Shown in pieces: positions 23,323 to 33,450 of a stretch of DNA of 64,000 bases. Location: NCBI RefSeq assembly GCF_900103265.1, contig NZ_FMWX01000003.1:310001-374000 (forward strand), written 5' to 3'. The notes under the pieces are model-generated. The model was not told the DNA's origin, searched no databases, and worked only from the letters and a program-made list of their open reading frames with translations. Position numbers and translations under genes: made by a program. Every line of letters begins with the position of its first letter. Within the stretch, counting starts at the first letter, position 1. This stretch comes from Sphingomonas sp. NFR15 (GTDB lineage Bacteria > Pseudomonadota > Alphaproteobacteria > Sphingomonadales > Sphingomonadaceae).

Positions 23323-23736
23323 ATGAAGCGTCCGCCTGGCGAGGAACCACTGAAATTCCAGCGTGCGGCGCGGCGCGACATGACCGAATCCGAAAAGCGG
23401 CTGTGGAGCGCGATCCGCAACCGCAAACTCGCCAATGCCAAGTTTCGCAAGCAGACTTGGCTTGGTGAATTCCTCGTCGATTTTTACTGCGCAGAGGCGA
23501 AGCTCGCGGTTGAGGTTGACGGCGACAGCCACGCTCATCAGCAGGTTTACGACGAGCGGCGGACAAGCTGGCTTGAGGCGGAAGGTTTCAGGGTGATCCG
23601 GTTTTCAAATAGCGAGGTCATGACCAATCTCGAAGGTGTGGCGGATGCGATCCGCGCAGCGCTCGCGCCCTCACCCTCCCACTCGGCTTCGCCGAGCGGG
23701 CCCCTCCCTCTCCCCCGAGGGGGAGAGGGGATTTGA
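23323..23736 (+). CDS. DUF559 (Vsr/REase-like fold) protein boxed by inverted repeats
   Basis: The 137-residue protein belongs to the DUF559 family, related to very-short-patch-repair and PD-(D/E)XK nucleases. [20 protein letters not shown] opens the domain. [30 protein letters not shown] includes the F-V-D-F-Y and E-V-D-G-D core with candidate catalytic Asp/Glu, and [13 protein letters not shown] closes it. The domain ends near residue 115; residues 116-137 ([20 protein letters not shown]) are encoded by the right-hand repeat. The stop overlaps the aroC start (TTGA). The role is unknown; the boxed arrangement suggests transfer as a cassette. Confidence 0.88.
   Translation: MKRPPGEEPLKFQRAARRDMTESEKRLWSAIRNRKLANAKFRKQTWLGEFLVDFYCAEAKLAVEVDGDSHAHQQVYDERRTSWLEAEGFRVIRFSNSEVMTNLEGVADAIRAALAPSPSHSASPSGPLPLPRGGEGI
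23668..23730. repeat. Right inverted repeat of the DUF559 cassette
   Basis: This 63-bp element is the inverted counterpart of 23263-23322. It contains its own CTCGGC-TTC-GCCGAG hairpin, where the left copy has CCGCC-GCA-GGCGG, so pairing is kept though the bases differ. It encodes the C-terminal tail of the DUF559 protein, and its purine-rich end GGGAGAGGGG serves as ribosome-binding site for aroC. Confidence 0.85.
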
Positions 23737-24812
23737 GCTTCAACACCTTCGGACGCGTTTTCCGGTTCACCACCTGGGGTGAATCGCATGGCCCGGCGAT
23801 CGGCGCGGTGGTGGACGGCTGCCCGCCGGGCATCCCGCTCAGCGAAGCCGACATCCAGCCGTTCCTCGATCGCCGCCGTCCCGGCACCTCGCGCTTCACC
23901 ACGCAGCGGCAGGAGCCGGATCAGGTCCGTATCCTTTCCGGCGTGTTCGAGGGGCGTACCACCGGCACGCCGATCGCGCTGCACATCGACAACGTCGATC
24001 AGCGCTCGAAGGATTATTCGGAGGTCGCGCTCGCCTATCGCCCCGGCCACGCCGATTACGCCTATGACGCCAAATACGGCTTTCGCGATTATCGCGGTGG
24101 CGGGCGTTCGTCGGCGCGCGAGACCGCGTCGCGCGTCGCCGCCGGTGCGGTGGCCCGCGCGGTGATACCCGAGGTGACGATCCTCGCTTGGGTCGAGGCG
24201 ATTGGCGGCGACGCGATCGACTACGCCGCGTTCGATGCCGCCGAGATCGCCAACAACCCGTTCTTCTGTCCCGATCCGGCCGCCGCGGCTCGCTGGGAAA
24301 CGTTGGTCGATGATGCCCGCAAGGCTGGCTCGTCGCTCGGTGCGGTGGTCGCGTGCGAGGCGATCGGCGTGCCGGCCGGCTGGGGCGCGCCGCTGTACGC
24401 CAAGCTCGATTCGGAACTCGCCGCCGCGTGCATGAGCATCAACGCGGTCAAAGGCGTCGAGATCGGCGACGGGTTCGCCGCCGCCGCGCTCACCGGCGAG
24501 CAGAACGCCGATCCGATGCGCCCGGGCAACGACGGCCCGATCTTCACCGCCAACCATGCCGGCGGGATCGCCGGCGGCATCGCGACCGGCCAGCCGGTGC
24601 GCCTGCGCGTCGCGTTCAAGCCGACCAGCTCGATCCTGACGCCGATGCCGACGATCACGCGCGATGGCGAGGCGACTGAGCTTCGCACCAAGGGGCGGCA
24701 CGATCCGTGTGTCGGCATTCGCGGCGTGCCGGTGGTCGAGGCGATGGTGGCGCTGGTGCTCGCCGACCAGAAATTGCTCCACCGCGCGCAATGCGGCGGG
24801 CGGGACGGCTGA
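23733..24812 (+). CDS. aroC: Chorismate synthase
   Basis: The 359-residue FMN-dependent enzyme converts EPSP to chorismate, the last step of the shikimate pathway. Signatures are [17 protein letters not shown] at the N-terminus, the RRPGTSRF loop, FRGG-type [31 protein letters not shown] and [18 protein letters not shown]. The start is TTG 23733-23735: the family begins MSFNTFGR, and no ATG or GTG fits. TTG overlaps the TGA of the DUF559 gene, so translation is probably coupled, with the repeat's GGGAGAGGGG as ribosome site. Confidence 0.96.
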   Translation: MSFNTFGRVFRFTTWGESHGPAIGAVVDGCPPGIPLSEADIQPFLDRRRPGTSRFTTQRQEPDQVRILSGVFEGRTTGTPIALHIDNVDQRSKDYSEVALAYRPGHADYAYDAKYGFRDYRGGGRSSARETASRVAAGAVARAVIPEVTILAWVEAIGGDAIDYAAFDAAEIANNPFFCPDPAAAARWETLVDDARKAGSSLGAVVACEAIGVPAGWGAPLYAKLDSELAAACMSINAVKGVEIGDGFAAAALTGEQNADPMRPGNDGPIFTANHAGGIAGGIATGQPVRLRVAFKPTSSILTPMPTITRDGEATELRTKGRHDPCVGIRGVPVVEAMVALVLADQKLLHRAQCGGRDG

Positions 24813-24906
24813 ATCGCCCGAATCGCGCGGCCGGGCGAGCCCCGAAAGCGGCGGCGAAACGTTGAACCTTCATACCCGGCGAGACCGGGCTAATATGGAG
24901 AGAGCG

Positions 24907-25212
24907 ATGCGAAAGAGCATGATTTTCGCGGCGGCGGCGTTCGGCCTGTCGACCGCGGCGCTGGCGCAGACCGGCACCGGCCAGACGTCGCCCAACGGCT
25001 ATCCCGCGCCGGGGACGACCACGACGGCGCCGACCGTGCCGGCCAGCCCGCCGACGCCTTCGGGCACGATGCCGACCACGCCGGCGCCAACCGATACGAC
25101 GAGCGCGACACCAGCCGATCCGACAGGCTCGACCACGACCGCGACGCCGAGCACGCCCTCACCGGTCGACAGCGCGCCCGACGGTACCCCGGTCAAGAAA
25201 AAGCGGCGTTAA
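24907..25212 (+). CDS. Secreted Pro/Thr-rich low-complexity protein
   Basis: The 101-residue protein has a signal peptide (MRKSMIFAAAAFGLSTAALA) and a mature part made almost wholly of Pro, Thr, Ser, Ala and Gly, ending in a basic KKKRR. No folded domain is visible; it may be an extended periplasmic or surface linker. I chose ATG 24907 because GGAGAG precedes it; ATG 24895 would place charged residues before the signal. Function unknown. Confidence 0.6.
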   Translation: MRKSMIFAAAAFGLSTAALAQTGTGQTSPNGYPAPGTTTTAPTVPASPPTPSGTMPTTPAPTDTTSATPADPTGSTTTATPSTPSPVDSAPDGTPVKKKRR

Positions 25213-25231
25213 GCCAAATACCGTTCCAACC

Positions 25232-25313
25232 CCGTTCGTCCTGAGCGTGTCGAAGGACGTGTCGCGAGCGCCACGCTCGGGGCACGCACTTCGACTTCGC
25301 TCAGTGCGAACGG
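25232..25313. repeat. REPIN-like inverted repeat downstream of purA
   Basis: The left arm CCGTTCGTCCTGAGCGTGTC and right arm GACTTCGCTCAGTGCGAACG then G form an inverted pair between two convergent genes (the secreted protein and purA). Its position between 3' ends would let it act as a bidirectional terminator-like structure. Confidence 0.7.
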
Positions 25314-25339
25314 TGGTGGGGCGGGCCGTGCCGCTCAGA

Positions 25340-26629
25340 TCAATCCGCGAACGGATCGCGCACGAGGATCGTGTCCTCGCGTTCTGGGCTGGTGGAGACC
25401 AGCGCGACCGGGCAGCGGATCAGTTCCTCGATGCGGCGGATGTATTTGATCGCCTGCGCGGGCAGTTCCGCCCAACTGCGGGCGCCCGCCGTCGATTCGC
25501 TCCAGCCGGGCATGGTCTCGTAGATCGGTTCGACGCGTGCCTGATCGGCGGCATGCGCGGGGAAATAGTCTAGCGTCTGGTCGCCGAGCCGGTATCCGGT
25601 GCAGATCTTCACCTCGTCGAAGCCGTCGAGCACGTCGATCTTGGTCAGCGCGATGCCGGTGATCCCGCCCACCGCGGCCGATTGGCGCAGCAGCACCGCA
25701 TCGAACCAGCCGCAGCGCCGCTTGCGCCCGGTGACGGTGCCGAACTCATGGCCGCGCTGGCCGATCAGCTCGCCGGTCTCGTCGTCCAGCTCGGTCGGGA
25801 AGGGACCGGAGCCGACGCGCGTCGTATAAGCCTTGGCGATGCCGAGCACGAAGCCGACCGCGCCCGGCCCCAGCCCCGATCCGCCCGCTGCCGTGCCCGC
25901 GATCGTGTTCGACGAGGTGACGAACGGATAGGTGCCGTGATCGACATCGAGCAGCACGCCCTGCGCGCCTTCGAACAGGATGCGCCGGCCACGCTCGCGC
26001 GCGGTGTTGAGATCGCGCCAGGCGGGCCGCGCGAACGGCAGCACGAAGCCGGCGATCTCGCGGAGCTCGGCGAGCAACGCATCGCGGTCGATCGGCGGCT
26101 CGCCGAAGCCGGCGCGCAGCGCGTCGTGGTGCGCGGTCAGCCGATCGAGTTGCGGGCCGAGATCGTCGAGATGGGCGAGATCGCACACGCGGATCGCGCG
26201 GCGGCCGACCTTGTCCTCATAGGCCGGGCCGATGCCGCGCCGGGTGGTGCCGATCTTGCCCGCGCCGCTCGCATCCTCGCGCAGCCCATCGAGATCGCGA
26301 TGCAGCGGCAGGATCAGCGCGCAGGTGTCCGCCACCATCAGCGTCTCGGGCGAGATCGCCACGCCCTGGCCGCGCAGCTTCTCGACCTCGGCCTTGAGCG
26401 CCCACGGATCGAGCACCACGCCGTTGCCGATCACCGAGGGCGTGCCGCGCACGATGCCCGAGGGCAGCAGCGACAATTTGTACACCGCCTCGCCGACGAC
26501 GAGCGTGTGGCCGGCGTTATGGCCGCCCTGGAAGCGCACGACGACGTCGGCGCGCTCCGCCAGCCAGTCGACGATCTTGCCCTTGCCCTCATCACCCCAT
26601 TGGGCGCCGATTACCGCTACGTTCGCCAA
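25340..26629 (-). CDS. purA: Adenylosuccinate synthetase
   Basis: The enzyme joins IMP and aspartate with GTP, the first committed step to AMP. It contains the P-loop-like [16 protein letters not shown] at the N-terminus, [31 protein letters not shown], and GVTG-type [18 protein letters not shown] 26627-26629 gives the usual [15 protein letters not shown] start (429 aa) with GGACGGA upstream; GTG 26641 would add four residues. It is convergent with the secreted Pro/Thr-rich gene. Confidence 0.95.
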   Translation of the reverse strand: MANVAVIGAQWGDEGKGKIVDWLAERADVVVRFQGGHNAGHTLVVGEAVYKLSLLPSGIVRGTPSVIGNGVVLDPWALKAEVEKLRGQGVAISPETLMVADTCALILPLHRDLDGLREDASGAGKIGTTRRGIGPAYEDKVGRRAIRVCDLAHLDDLGPQLDRLTAHHDALRAGFGEPPIDRDALLAELREIAGFVLPFARPAWRDLNTARERGRRILFEGAQGVLLDVDHGTYPFVTSSNTIAGTAAGGSGLGPGAVGFVLGIAKAYTTRVGSGPFPTELDDETGELIGQRGHEFGTVTGRKRRCGWFDAVLLRQSAAVGGITGIALTKIDVLDGFDEVKICTGYRLGDQTLDYFPAHAADQARVEPIYETMPGWSESTAGARSWAELPAQAIKYIRRIEELIRCPVALVSTSPEREDTILVRDPFAD

Positions 26630-26711
26630 GGTCCGTCCCACATTTCCGCAACAAAGCGCGCATCCCTACTGTGCGGGGGCGCGCCGGTCCACGTCTAATC
26701 GGGCGGTGCGC

Positions 26712-27170
26712 TCAGCGCAGCGAGGCGCGCGGATAGCTGTGGCGGCGCAGCGGCCAGTCGATCACGCCGCCCGCGAACAGCGCCCACCACACGATCACCG
26801 GCTGCATCAGCAGACGCGGCACGTGATACCATAGCGTCAGCGCGCCGCGCCCGAGCGTGATGTAATCGAGCGCGTGCTTCACATTGGCGGGGAAGACGCA
26901 CACCGCATAGAGCGCGAGCATGATCGCGGCGGCGCGGCGGAACCGCGGCACCGACAGCCCGACCGCGCCGGCGATCTCGCACGCGCCGGTCGCGGCGATC
27001 ACGGCGCGCGGATCGGGCACCCAAGCGGGGGTGATCGCCAGGAATGGCGCGGGGAAGCGCAGGTGCAGCACCCCCGCCACCATAAAGACGCCGGCCAACA
27101 CCCAGCGCAGCCCGGCGCGCCAGCGCTCCGCCCGCCGCGAGAGCGGGGTGCGGCTTATAGCGGGAACCAA
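26712..27170 (-). CDS. DoxX-like four-helix membrane protein
   Basis: The protein is about 152 residues with four predicted hydrophobic helices and the DoxX-type segments RWVLAGVFMVAGVLHLRFP, AATGACEIAGAVGLSVPRFR and ALYAVCVFPANVKHALD. DoxX-like proteins are membrane components of uncertain function, sometimes tied to redox or quinone chemistry. The start is uncertain: the longest form uses TTG 27170 and overlaps the 3' end of the upstream gene by 16 bases, with no clear ribosome site. Confidence 0.72.
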   Translation of the reverse strand: MVPAISRTPLSRRAERWRAGLRWVLAGVFMVAGVLHLRFPAPFLAITPAWVPDPRAVIAATGACEIAGAVGLSVPRFRRAAAIMLALYAVCVFPANVKHALDYITLGRGALTLWYHVPRLLMQPVIVWWALFAGGVIDWPLRRHSYPRASLR

Positions 27171-27994
27171 TTCTGTTTATGGCTGAACTTCATATAGCCA
27201 AGGTTGACGCCCTGCCGCCAGCCGACGCCGAGCCGGATCGGGATCAGCACCACCTTGCCCCAGCGCAGATAGGTCGCGGCGAACCCGCCGACGAAATAGA
27301 CGCGCCCCTCGGCGGCGGGGAAGCGATGGTACAGCTCCTCGCTGTCATAGAGGTTGTAGACCAGCACGAACACCTTGGCAGCATCGCCGCCGAGATCGAA
27401 CCCGACCGACGGCCCGGTCCAGAACACCGGCTGCTGCCCCTCGACCTTGTGGAACATCGTGCCCTTGCCATAGCGCAGCCCGAGGACGAACGCGCCCGAT
27501 CCTTCGCTGCCGGCGATATAGGCGTTGGGTTCGCCCTGTTCCTTGAGCGTGCGTTCGAGGATGCCCGAGAGGCCGGCGGCGCCCTTGCCGAACGTGCCCT
27601 CCGCGGCGCCGAGCAATTCCTTGGACGTGAAGGTGTCGCTGCCCCGGCTGGCGGTCGCCTCGGCCTGCTCGCGCGTGTCGAAGCCGCCTTGCGCGGGGGC
27701 GGGGGCCGGCGAACCCTGCTGGGCCTGCTCGGGCGCGTCGTAGCGCGCACCCGAGACCTGCGGATCGGCCTCGGCCGGCACTGGCGTGTCCGGGTAGCGC
27801 GGGGCGCTGCTCGCGGCAGGCGGCGGGGCGCTCGGCCGCGCCATCGTCGGCGTCGCCGGCGCGCGCAGGTCGCTATCGATCGTCTCGTTGGGATCGACCG
27901 TGCGCACCTGCGCGAGCCCCGGCGCGACCAGCGGCGTGGCGAGCAACGCCAGCGCCGCCGCGACCATCGAACATTGCACAATCCGTCCGCGCAT
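27155..27994 (-). CDS. DUF1134 / EipA-like envelope integrity protein
   Basis: The 279-residue exported protein has a signal peptide (about 25 residues, ending ...LVAPGLAQ), a long Pro/Ala linker (about 35-115), and a C-terminal DUF1134 domain: AAGLSGILERTLKEQGEPNAYI, GSGAFVLGLRYGKGTM, FWTGPSVGFDLGGDAAKVFVLVYNL and RFPAAEGRVYFVGGFAATYL. In Brucella the homologue EipA is a periplasmic protein needed for envelope integrity. ATG 27992-27994 is preceded by GGGGGAG; the frame stays open upstream but that extension would spoil the signal peptide. Confidence 0.88.
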   Translation of the reverse strand: MRGRIVQCSMVAAALALLATPLVAPGLAQVRTVDPNETIDSDLRAPATPTMARPSAPPPAASSAPRYPDTPVPAEADPQVSGARYDAPEQAQQGSPAPAPAQGGFDTREQAEATASRGSDTFTSKELLGAAEGTFGKGAAGLSGILERTLKEQGEPNAYIAGSEGSGAFVLGLRYGKGTMFHKVEGQQPVFWTGPSVGFDLGGDAAKVFVLVYNLYDSEELYHRFPAAEGRVYFVGGFAATYLRWGKVVLIPIRLGVGWRQGVNLGYMKFSHKQNWFPL

Positions 27995-28153
27995 CGCGCA
28001 CTCCCCCGACTTCGATCGCGGAACGTAGCGCCCGATATGCTTTACCCGCAATGAACCAAGCGGCGAGCCGAGTCGAAATCAAGCCGAGCGGGCGTGACAC
28101 ATGCGGTTGATCCGCCGCGAAACCGTCGCTATAGCCCCGCTCTGCCGTGCGCC

Positions 28154-28243
28154 GGAGACGTGGGTGAGTGGCTGAAACCAACGCTTTGCTAAAGCGTCAT
28201 ACGGGAAACCGTATCGAGGGTTCGAATCCCTCCGTCTCCGCCA
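28154..28243 (+). tRNA. tRNA-Ser (anticodon GCT)
   Basis: A 90-nt class II tRNA with acceptor arms GGAGACG / CGTCTCC, discriminator G and encoded CCA. The anticodon stem ACGCT/AGCGT holds loop TTGCTAA (anticodon GCT). The long variable arm ATACGG-GAAA-CCGTAT is typical of serine tRNAs, and the T loop is TTCGAAT. Confidence 0.95.
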
Positions 28244-28291
28244 AGTTCGCCCCAGTGGGCGACGGTGATCTCCGGGTCGACCCGGTTCCTT

Positions 28292-28951
28292 TTATGAAAT
28301 CGCCGCTTCGGGCTTCAGTGCGCCTTCGCGCGGTGTGGCTGCCGGCGACTGATCGGGGCCGCCGTGGATTCCGTCCAACAGGCACGAGATCAGCTTCGCG
28401 CCGGCGGAGCGGGTGTCCGCCGTATGGACGGCGCGGGTGGCAGCCGCGCCGACCGACACGATCATGAACGCCTCGGCGAGCAGCCGGTGCTCCTCTCCCA
28501 CCCTGTCGCTTCCCGCCAAACCCGCGAACGCCCTGCTGATGTTGTCCAGCATCGTGCGCCTGACATCGGAAAAAATCGTGTGGATGCGCGCGTTGCGCGA
28601 TGCCTCGGCGGCGATTTCGAGAAACAGGCGATCGGTCTCGTCATCCTTCTGGCAGGTGGCGGACTCGAGCCATTGCCGCAGCGCGTCGCGGTCATCCGTG
28701 GCGAGCGCGCAATCCAGCGTGGCGAGATTCGCGAATCTGTCGCAATCTTCTGCGACGATAGCCGCGATGATGTCCTCCTTCGAAGGGAAATCCCGGTACA
28801 ATTGTTGGACGGCGACGCCCGAAAGCTTCGCGATCAATGCGATACCTGTCGCGTGAAACCCGTGTTCGATGAACAGCCGTCGCGCCACCTGTTTGATCTT
28901 TTCCCGACGCGCCTGGGCGCGCGAGGGGAACGGGCATGCGGCAACCGACAC
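28292..28951 (-). CDS. TetR/AcrR-family transcriptional regulator
   Basis: The 219-residue protein has an N-terminal TetR helix-turn-helix (ARREKIKQVARRLFIEHGFH at 13-32, then SGVAVQQLYRDFPSKEDI) and a helical ligand-binding half. It is divergent from the RND efflux operon, the classic arrangement of a local repressor of pump expression relieved by a substrate drug. The start is GTG 28949-28951 with GAAGG upstream. The shared 101-bp intergenic region contains TTGACG at 28974-28979, a possible -35 for the pump, but I cannot define the operator. Confidence 0.9.
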   Translation of the reverse strand: MSVAACPFPSRAQARREKIKQVARRLFIEHGFHATGIALIAKLSGVAVQQLYRDFPSKEDIIAAIVAEDCDRFANLATLDCALATDDRDALRQWLESATCQKDDETDRLFLEIAAEASRNARIHTIFSDVRRTMLDNISRAFAGLAGSDRVGEEHRLLAEAFMIVSVGAAATRAVHTADTRSAGAKLISCLLDGIHGGPDQSPAATPREGALKPEAAIS

Positions 28952-29052
28952 TTTAAGACCTTCCTTCAGCTTGTTGACGCGTGCGAGCGACGCGGCTAAC
29001 GGGCGAATTTGTGAGTGATCGCTCTCTTTCTTTTTTTCAAGCGGGAAAATCT

Positions 29053-30237
29053 ATGGTCTCCAAGCGGCTGATGAGCTGTGTGTTGGCATCCAGCGCCCTG
29101 CTCGCCCTGACGGCGTGTGGCGGTGGGCAGCAGCAGCAGGCTCCGCAGGCCCCGCCGGTGAGCTATGTCGTCGCGCGCGAACAGCCGGTGACGCTGACCA
29201 CGGAGCTGCCCGGCCGCACGGCCGCGTTCGAAACCTCGGAGGTTCGCCCGCAGGTCAACGGCCTGGTGCTCGCGCGCCTGTTCGTCGAGGGCGACGTCGT
29301 CCACAAGGGGCAGCCGCTGTACCGGATCGATCCCGCGCCGTACGAGGCGCAGGTCGCCAGCGCGCGCGCCGCGCTGACGCGGGCGCGCTCCAGCATCGCC
29401 TCGAGCGCGGCGCTCGCACGCCGCTACGGCGAACTGGTGAAGATCAACGCGATCGCCCGCCAGGAATATGAGAATGCGCAGACCTCCGCCGCGCAGGCGC
29501 AGGCGGATGTGGCAGCGCAGGAGGCCGCGCTGCGCTCGGCGCAGATCGATCTCGCGCGCACCACGATCCGCGCGCCGATCACGGGTCGGATCGGCCGATC
29601 GCTGTTCACCACCGGCGCGCTCGTCTCCGCGTCGCAGGCCGGCGCGCTGGCGACGATCCAGCGGATCGACCCGGTCTATGTCGACATCCAGGAATCCAGT
29701 GCAGACCTGCTGAAACTGCGCCAGCAGATCCTCAGCGGACAATTGACCCGCGACGGAAACGCGCGCGTCAAGCTGAAGCTGGAGGACGGCAGCGAATATG
29801 GCGCGCAGGGCACGCTGCGCTTCGCCGACGTCACGGTCGATCCCACCACCGGCTCGCAGATCATCCGCGCGTTGTTCCCCAACCCGAACGGGCTGCTGCT
29901 GCCCGGCATGTTCGTCCGCGCCTCGCTCGTGGAGGGCACGCAGGCCAAGGCGATGCTGGTGCCGCAGCGCGCGGTCAGCCGCGACGAGAAGGGCCAGCCG
30001 ACCGTGCTGGTGATCGGCGCGGGCAACAAGATCGAACCCCGCACGCTCGTGTCGAACCGGACCTCCGGCGACAATTGGATCGTGACGGGCGGGCTGAAAC
30101 CGGGTGACAAGATCATCGTGGAAGGCGCGATGATGCTGCGTCCCGGCATGCCGGTGCAAGGCACGCCGTGGAACCCCAATGCCAAGCCCGCAGGCGCGCA
30201 GCCGCAACCGGGCCAGGCGCAGACGCAGGCGAAGTAA
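29053..30237 (+). CDS. RND efflux pump periplasmic adaptor (AcrA/MexA family)
   Basis: The 394-residue lipoprotein has lipobox ALTAC with lipidated Cys at 22, then a Gln/Pro-rich tether, the adaptor barrel TTELPGRTAAFETSEVRPQV, the lipoyl segment VVHKGQPLYRIDPAPYEAQV, an alpha-hairpin rich in Ala (about 95-160), and the second lipoyl IRAPITGRIGRSLFTTGALV. It bridges the inner membrane transporter encoded 6 bp downstream and the outer membrane channel. I chose ATG 29053 since it gives a proper lipoprotein signal; the frame is open upstream to 28981. Confidence 0.95.
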   Translation: MVSKRLMSCVLASSALLALTACGGGQQQQAPQAPPVSYVVAREQPVTLTTELPGRTAAFETSEVRPQVNGLVLARLFVEGDVVHKGQPLYRIDPAPYEAQVASARAALTRARSSIASSAALARRYGELVKINAIARQEYENAQTSAAQAQADVAAQEAALRSAQIDLARTTIRAPITGRIGRSLFTTGALVSASQAGALATIQRIDPVYVDIQESSADLLKLRQQILSGQLTRDGNARVKLKLEDGSEYGAQGTLRFADVTVDPTTGSQIIRALFPNPNGLLLPGMFVRASLVEGTQAKAMLVPQRAVSRDEKGQPTVLVIGAGNKIEPRTLVSNRTSGDNWIVTGGLKPGDKIIVEGAMMLRPGMPVQGTPWNPNAKPAGAQPQPGQAQTQAK

Positions 30238-30243
30238 ACGGCC

Positions 30244-33200
30244 ATGTCACGCTATTTCATCGATCGCCCGATCTTCGCCTATGTGCTGGCGGTCATGGTC
30301 GTCATCGCCGGTCTGCTGGCGGTGCGCACGCTGCCGATCTCGCAGTTTCCGGCGATCGCGCCGCCGGCTGTGTCGATCACCGCGACCTACCCCGGCGCGG
30401 ACGCGCAGACGCTCGAAAACACGACCACGCAGATCATCGAGCAGCAGTTGAAGGGGATCGATCACCTTCGCTACTTCTCGTCCTCATCCTCGTCGGCCGG
30501 CACCGTCACGATCACGATCACGTTCGAGCAGGGCACCGACCCAGACATCGCGCAGGTCCAGGTCCAGAACAAGCTCCAGGCGGCGACCCCGTTGCTGCCG
30601 CAGGAGGTTCAGCGCCAGGGGATCATCGTCGCCAAGGCGACGCAGAACATCCTGCTGTACGTCGGCGTCTATTCCGAAAACGGCAAGCATGACGCGGACG
30701 ACCTGGCCGACATCGTCGCCTCCCGCATCCAGGATCCGCTGTCGCGCGTCTCGGGCGTCGGCGACACGCAGATCTTCGGCTCGCAATATGCGATGCGCAT
30801 CTGGGTCGATCCGCTCAAGCTCAACAATTTCGCGCTGACGATCCCCGACGTGATCGCGGCGGTAACCGCGCAGAACGCGCAGGTTTCCGCCGGGCAGCTC
30901 GGCGCGCAGCCCGCGCCCAAGGAGCAGATGCTCAACGCGACCGTGTCCGTGTCGTCGCGGCTGACCTCGCCCGAGGAATTCGCGAAGATCCGGCTGAAGA
31001 CCAACACCGACGGATCGATCGTGCGGCTGGGCGATGTCGCGCGGGTCGCGATCGGCGCGGAGAATTACGGCTTCTCCGCCGAGTGGAACGGCAAGCCCGC
31101 ATCGGGCATCGCGGTCAAGCTGGCGCCGGGGGCGAACGCGCTGGACACCGTCGAGGCGGTCAAGGCGCGGGTGACCGAACTCGCCAAGCAGTTCCCGTCC
31201 GACGTCAAGGTCATCTTCCCTTACGACACGTCGCCGTTCGTGCGCCTGTCGATCGAGCAGGTGATCGAGACGCTGGTCGAGGCGGTCGTGCTCGTCTTCC
31301 TCGTGATGTTCCTGTTCCTCCAGAACTTCCGCGCGACGCTGATCCCGACGATCGCGGTGCCGGTGGTGCTGACGGGTACGTTCGCGGTGCTGGCGGCGTT
31401 CGGCTATTCGATCAACACGTTGACCCTGTTCGGCATGGTGCTGGCGATCGGTCTGCTCGTCGACGACGCGATCGTCGTCGTCGAGAACGTCGAGCGGCTG
31501 ATCACCACCGAACATCTGACGCCGAAGGAAGCGGCGCGCAAATCGATGGACGAGATCACCGGCGCGCTGATCGGCATCGCGCTGGTGCTGTCGGCGGTGT
31601 TCCTGCCGATGGCGTTCTTCGGCGGCTCGACCGGCGTCATCTACCGTCAGTTCTCGATCACGATCGTGTCGGCGATGGTGCTGTCGATCGCGGTCGCGCT
31701 GATTTTGACGCCGGCGCTGTGCGCGACGATCCTCAAACCCCACAATCCGAACAAGAACGAGGGCAACGGCCCGCTCGCGCGCTTCTTCCGCTGGTTCAAC
31801 GACAAGTTCGATCGCGGGCGCGCACGCTACGAGAGCGGCGTGCGATCGACCACGCGCCGGTTCGGCCGCTCGTTGATCGCTTACGCGCTGATCGTCGCGG
31901 GGATGGTGTTCCTGTTCACCCGATTGCCGACCGGCTTCCTTCCCGATGAGGACCAGGGCGTCATGATCGCGCTGGTGCAGGGGCCGGCGGGCTCCACCAC
32001 CGCGCGGACCCAAAAGGGCCTCGATCTGGTGCGCGACCATTTCCTGCGCGATGCCGGCGACGCGATCCGCGGGGTCTATACGATCAACGGCTTCAGCTTC
32101 GCGGGCACCGGGCAGAACAGCGGCATCGCCTTCATGCCGATGAAGGAGTGGAAGGACCGGCCGGGCGCCAAGAACAGGGCGCAGGCCATCGTCGCCCGCG
32201 CGATGGGCGTGTTCGCGAGCTACAAGGACGGGTTGATCTTCGCGATCATCCCGCCGGCGGTGCAGGAACTCGGCAACGCGACGGGCTTCGACCTCCAGTT
32301 GGTCGACGAGGCCGGGCTCGGCCATGACAAGCTGCTCGCCGCGCGCAACATGCTGCTCGGCATGGCGTCGCAGAACAAGGCGCTGGTCGGCGTCCGCCCG
32401 AATGCGCTGGACGACGCGCCGCAGCTCAAGGTGCAGGTCGATCAGGACAAGGCCGGCGCGCTCGGGCTCGATCTCGCGACGGTGAACAGCACCATCGCGA
32501 CGGCCTGGGGCGGATCCTATGTCAACGACTTCATCGACCGGGGCCGCGTCAAGCGCGTCTATATCCAGGCCGATGCGCCGTATCGCATCGCGCCCGAGAA
32601 TATCGGAGATCTCTACGTGCGCGGCGCGAGCGGCAACATGGCGCCGTTCACCGCCTTCTCCGACGTCTCCTGGCACCAGGGGCCGATGCAGTTGACGCGC
32701 TACAACGGCTTGCCCTCGATGGAGATCCTGGGGCAGCCAGCGCCCGGCGTCTCGTCCGGCGCGGCGCTGAAAGCGATGCAGGACATGCAGGCCAAGCTGC
32801 CGCCGGGGACGCGGCTCGACTGGACCGGGCTCAGCTATGAGGAGCAGCTTTCGGGCGGGCAGGCGCCGGCGCTTTACGGCCTGTCGCTGCTGATCGTGTT
32901 CCTCTGCCTCGCAGCGCTGTACGAAAGCTGGTCGGTGCCGCTGTCGGTGATGCTGGTCGTGCCGCTCGGCGTGGTGGGCGCGCTGCTCGCGGCGAGCCTG
33001 ACCGGCCTCAACAACGACATCTATCTCCAGGTGGGTCTCATCACCACGATCGGCGTGTCGGCGAAGAACGCGATCCTGATCGTAGAATTCGCCGAGGAGA
33101 AGATGCGCGAGGGGCTGTCGGCGTACGACGCCGCGATCGAGGCGGCCAAGCTGCGGCTACGGCCGATTCTGATGACCAGCCTCGCCTTCATCTTCGGCGT

Positions 33201-33444
33201 GTTCCCGCTGGCGATCGCCAACGGCGCCGGCGCGGGCGGGCAGAACGCGATCGGCCGTGCGGTGGTCGGCGGCATGTTCTCGGCGACGGTGCTCGCGATC
33301 TTCTTCGTGCCGATGTTCTTCGTGGTCGTGCTGCGGCTCTTCAGCCGGGGCAATGCGGCGCATGACGGGGGCGAGCGCCCGCATGATGATGGACGGCCTG
33401 ATGACGGCGCGCGCGGGGACACCCCCGCGCCGCAGGGAGCCTGA
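30244..33444 (+). CDS. RND multidrug efflux transporter, HAE1/AcrB family
   Basis: The 1066-residue inner membrane proton/drug antiporter begins [20 protein letters not shown] and has the two large periplasmic loops and twelve helices of AcrB. Proton-relay residues are visible: the paired Asp in [17 protein letters not shown] (TM4) and the Lys in [17 protein letters not shown] (TM10). It carries the GxxIAF-type motif [20 protein letters not shown]. The second gene of the adaptor-transporter-channel operon, it exports hydrophobic compounds; the substrate range cannot be read. Confidence 0.96.
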   Translation: MSRYFIDRPIFAYVLAVMVVIAGLLAVRTLPISQFPAIAPPAVSITATYPGADAQTLENTTTQIIEQQLKGIDHLRYFSSSSSSAGTVTITITFEQGTDPDIAQVQVQNKLQAATPLLPQEVQRQGIIVAKATQNILLYVGVYSENGKHDADDLADIVASRIQDPLSRVSGVGDTQIFGSQYAMRIWVDPLKLNNFALTIPDVIAAVTAQNAQVSAGQLGAQPAPKEQMLNATVSVSSRLTSPEEFAKIRLKTNTDGSIVRLGDVARVAIGAENYGFSAEWNGKPASGIAVKLAPGANALDTVEAVKARVTELAKQFPSDVKVIFPYDTSPFVRLSIEQVIETLVEAVVLVFLVMFLFLQNFRATLIPTIAVPVVLTGTFAVLAAFGYSINTLTLFGMVLAIGLLVDDAIVVVENVERLITTEHLTPKEAARKSMDEITGALIGIALVLSAVFLPMAFFGGSTGVIYRQFSITIVSAMVLSIAVALILTPALCATILKPHNPNKNEGNGPLARFFRWFNDKFDRGRARYESGVRSTTRRFGRSLIAYALIVAGMVFLFTRLPTGFLPDEDQGVMIALVQGPAGSTTARTQKGLDLVRDHFLRDAGDAIRGVYTINGFSFAGTGQNSGIAFMPMKEWKDRPGAKNRAQAIVARAMGVFASYKDGLIFAIIPPAVQELGNATGFDLQLVDEAGLGHDKLLAARNMLLGMASQNKALVGVRPNALDDAPQLKVQVDQDKAGALGLDLATVNSTIATAWGGSYVNDFIDRGRVKRVYIQADAPYRIAPENIGDLYVRGASGNMAPFTAFSDVSWHQGPMQLTRYNGLPSMEILGQPAPGVSSGAALKAMQDMQAKLPPGTRLDWTGLSYEEQLSGGQAPALYGLSLLIVFLCLAALYESWSVPLSVMLVVPLGVVGALLAASLTGLNNDIYLQVGLITTIGVSAKNAILIVEFAEEKMREGLSAYDAAIEAAKLRLRPILMTSLAFIFGVFPLAIANGAGAGGQNAIGRAVVGGMFSATVLAIFFVPMFFVVVLRLFSRGNAAHDGGERPHDDGRPDDGARGDTPAPQGA

Positions 33445-33450
33445 GTGGTG

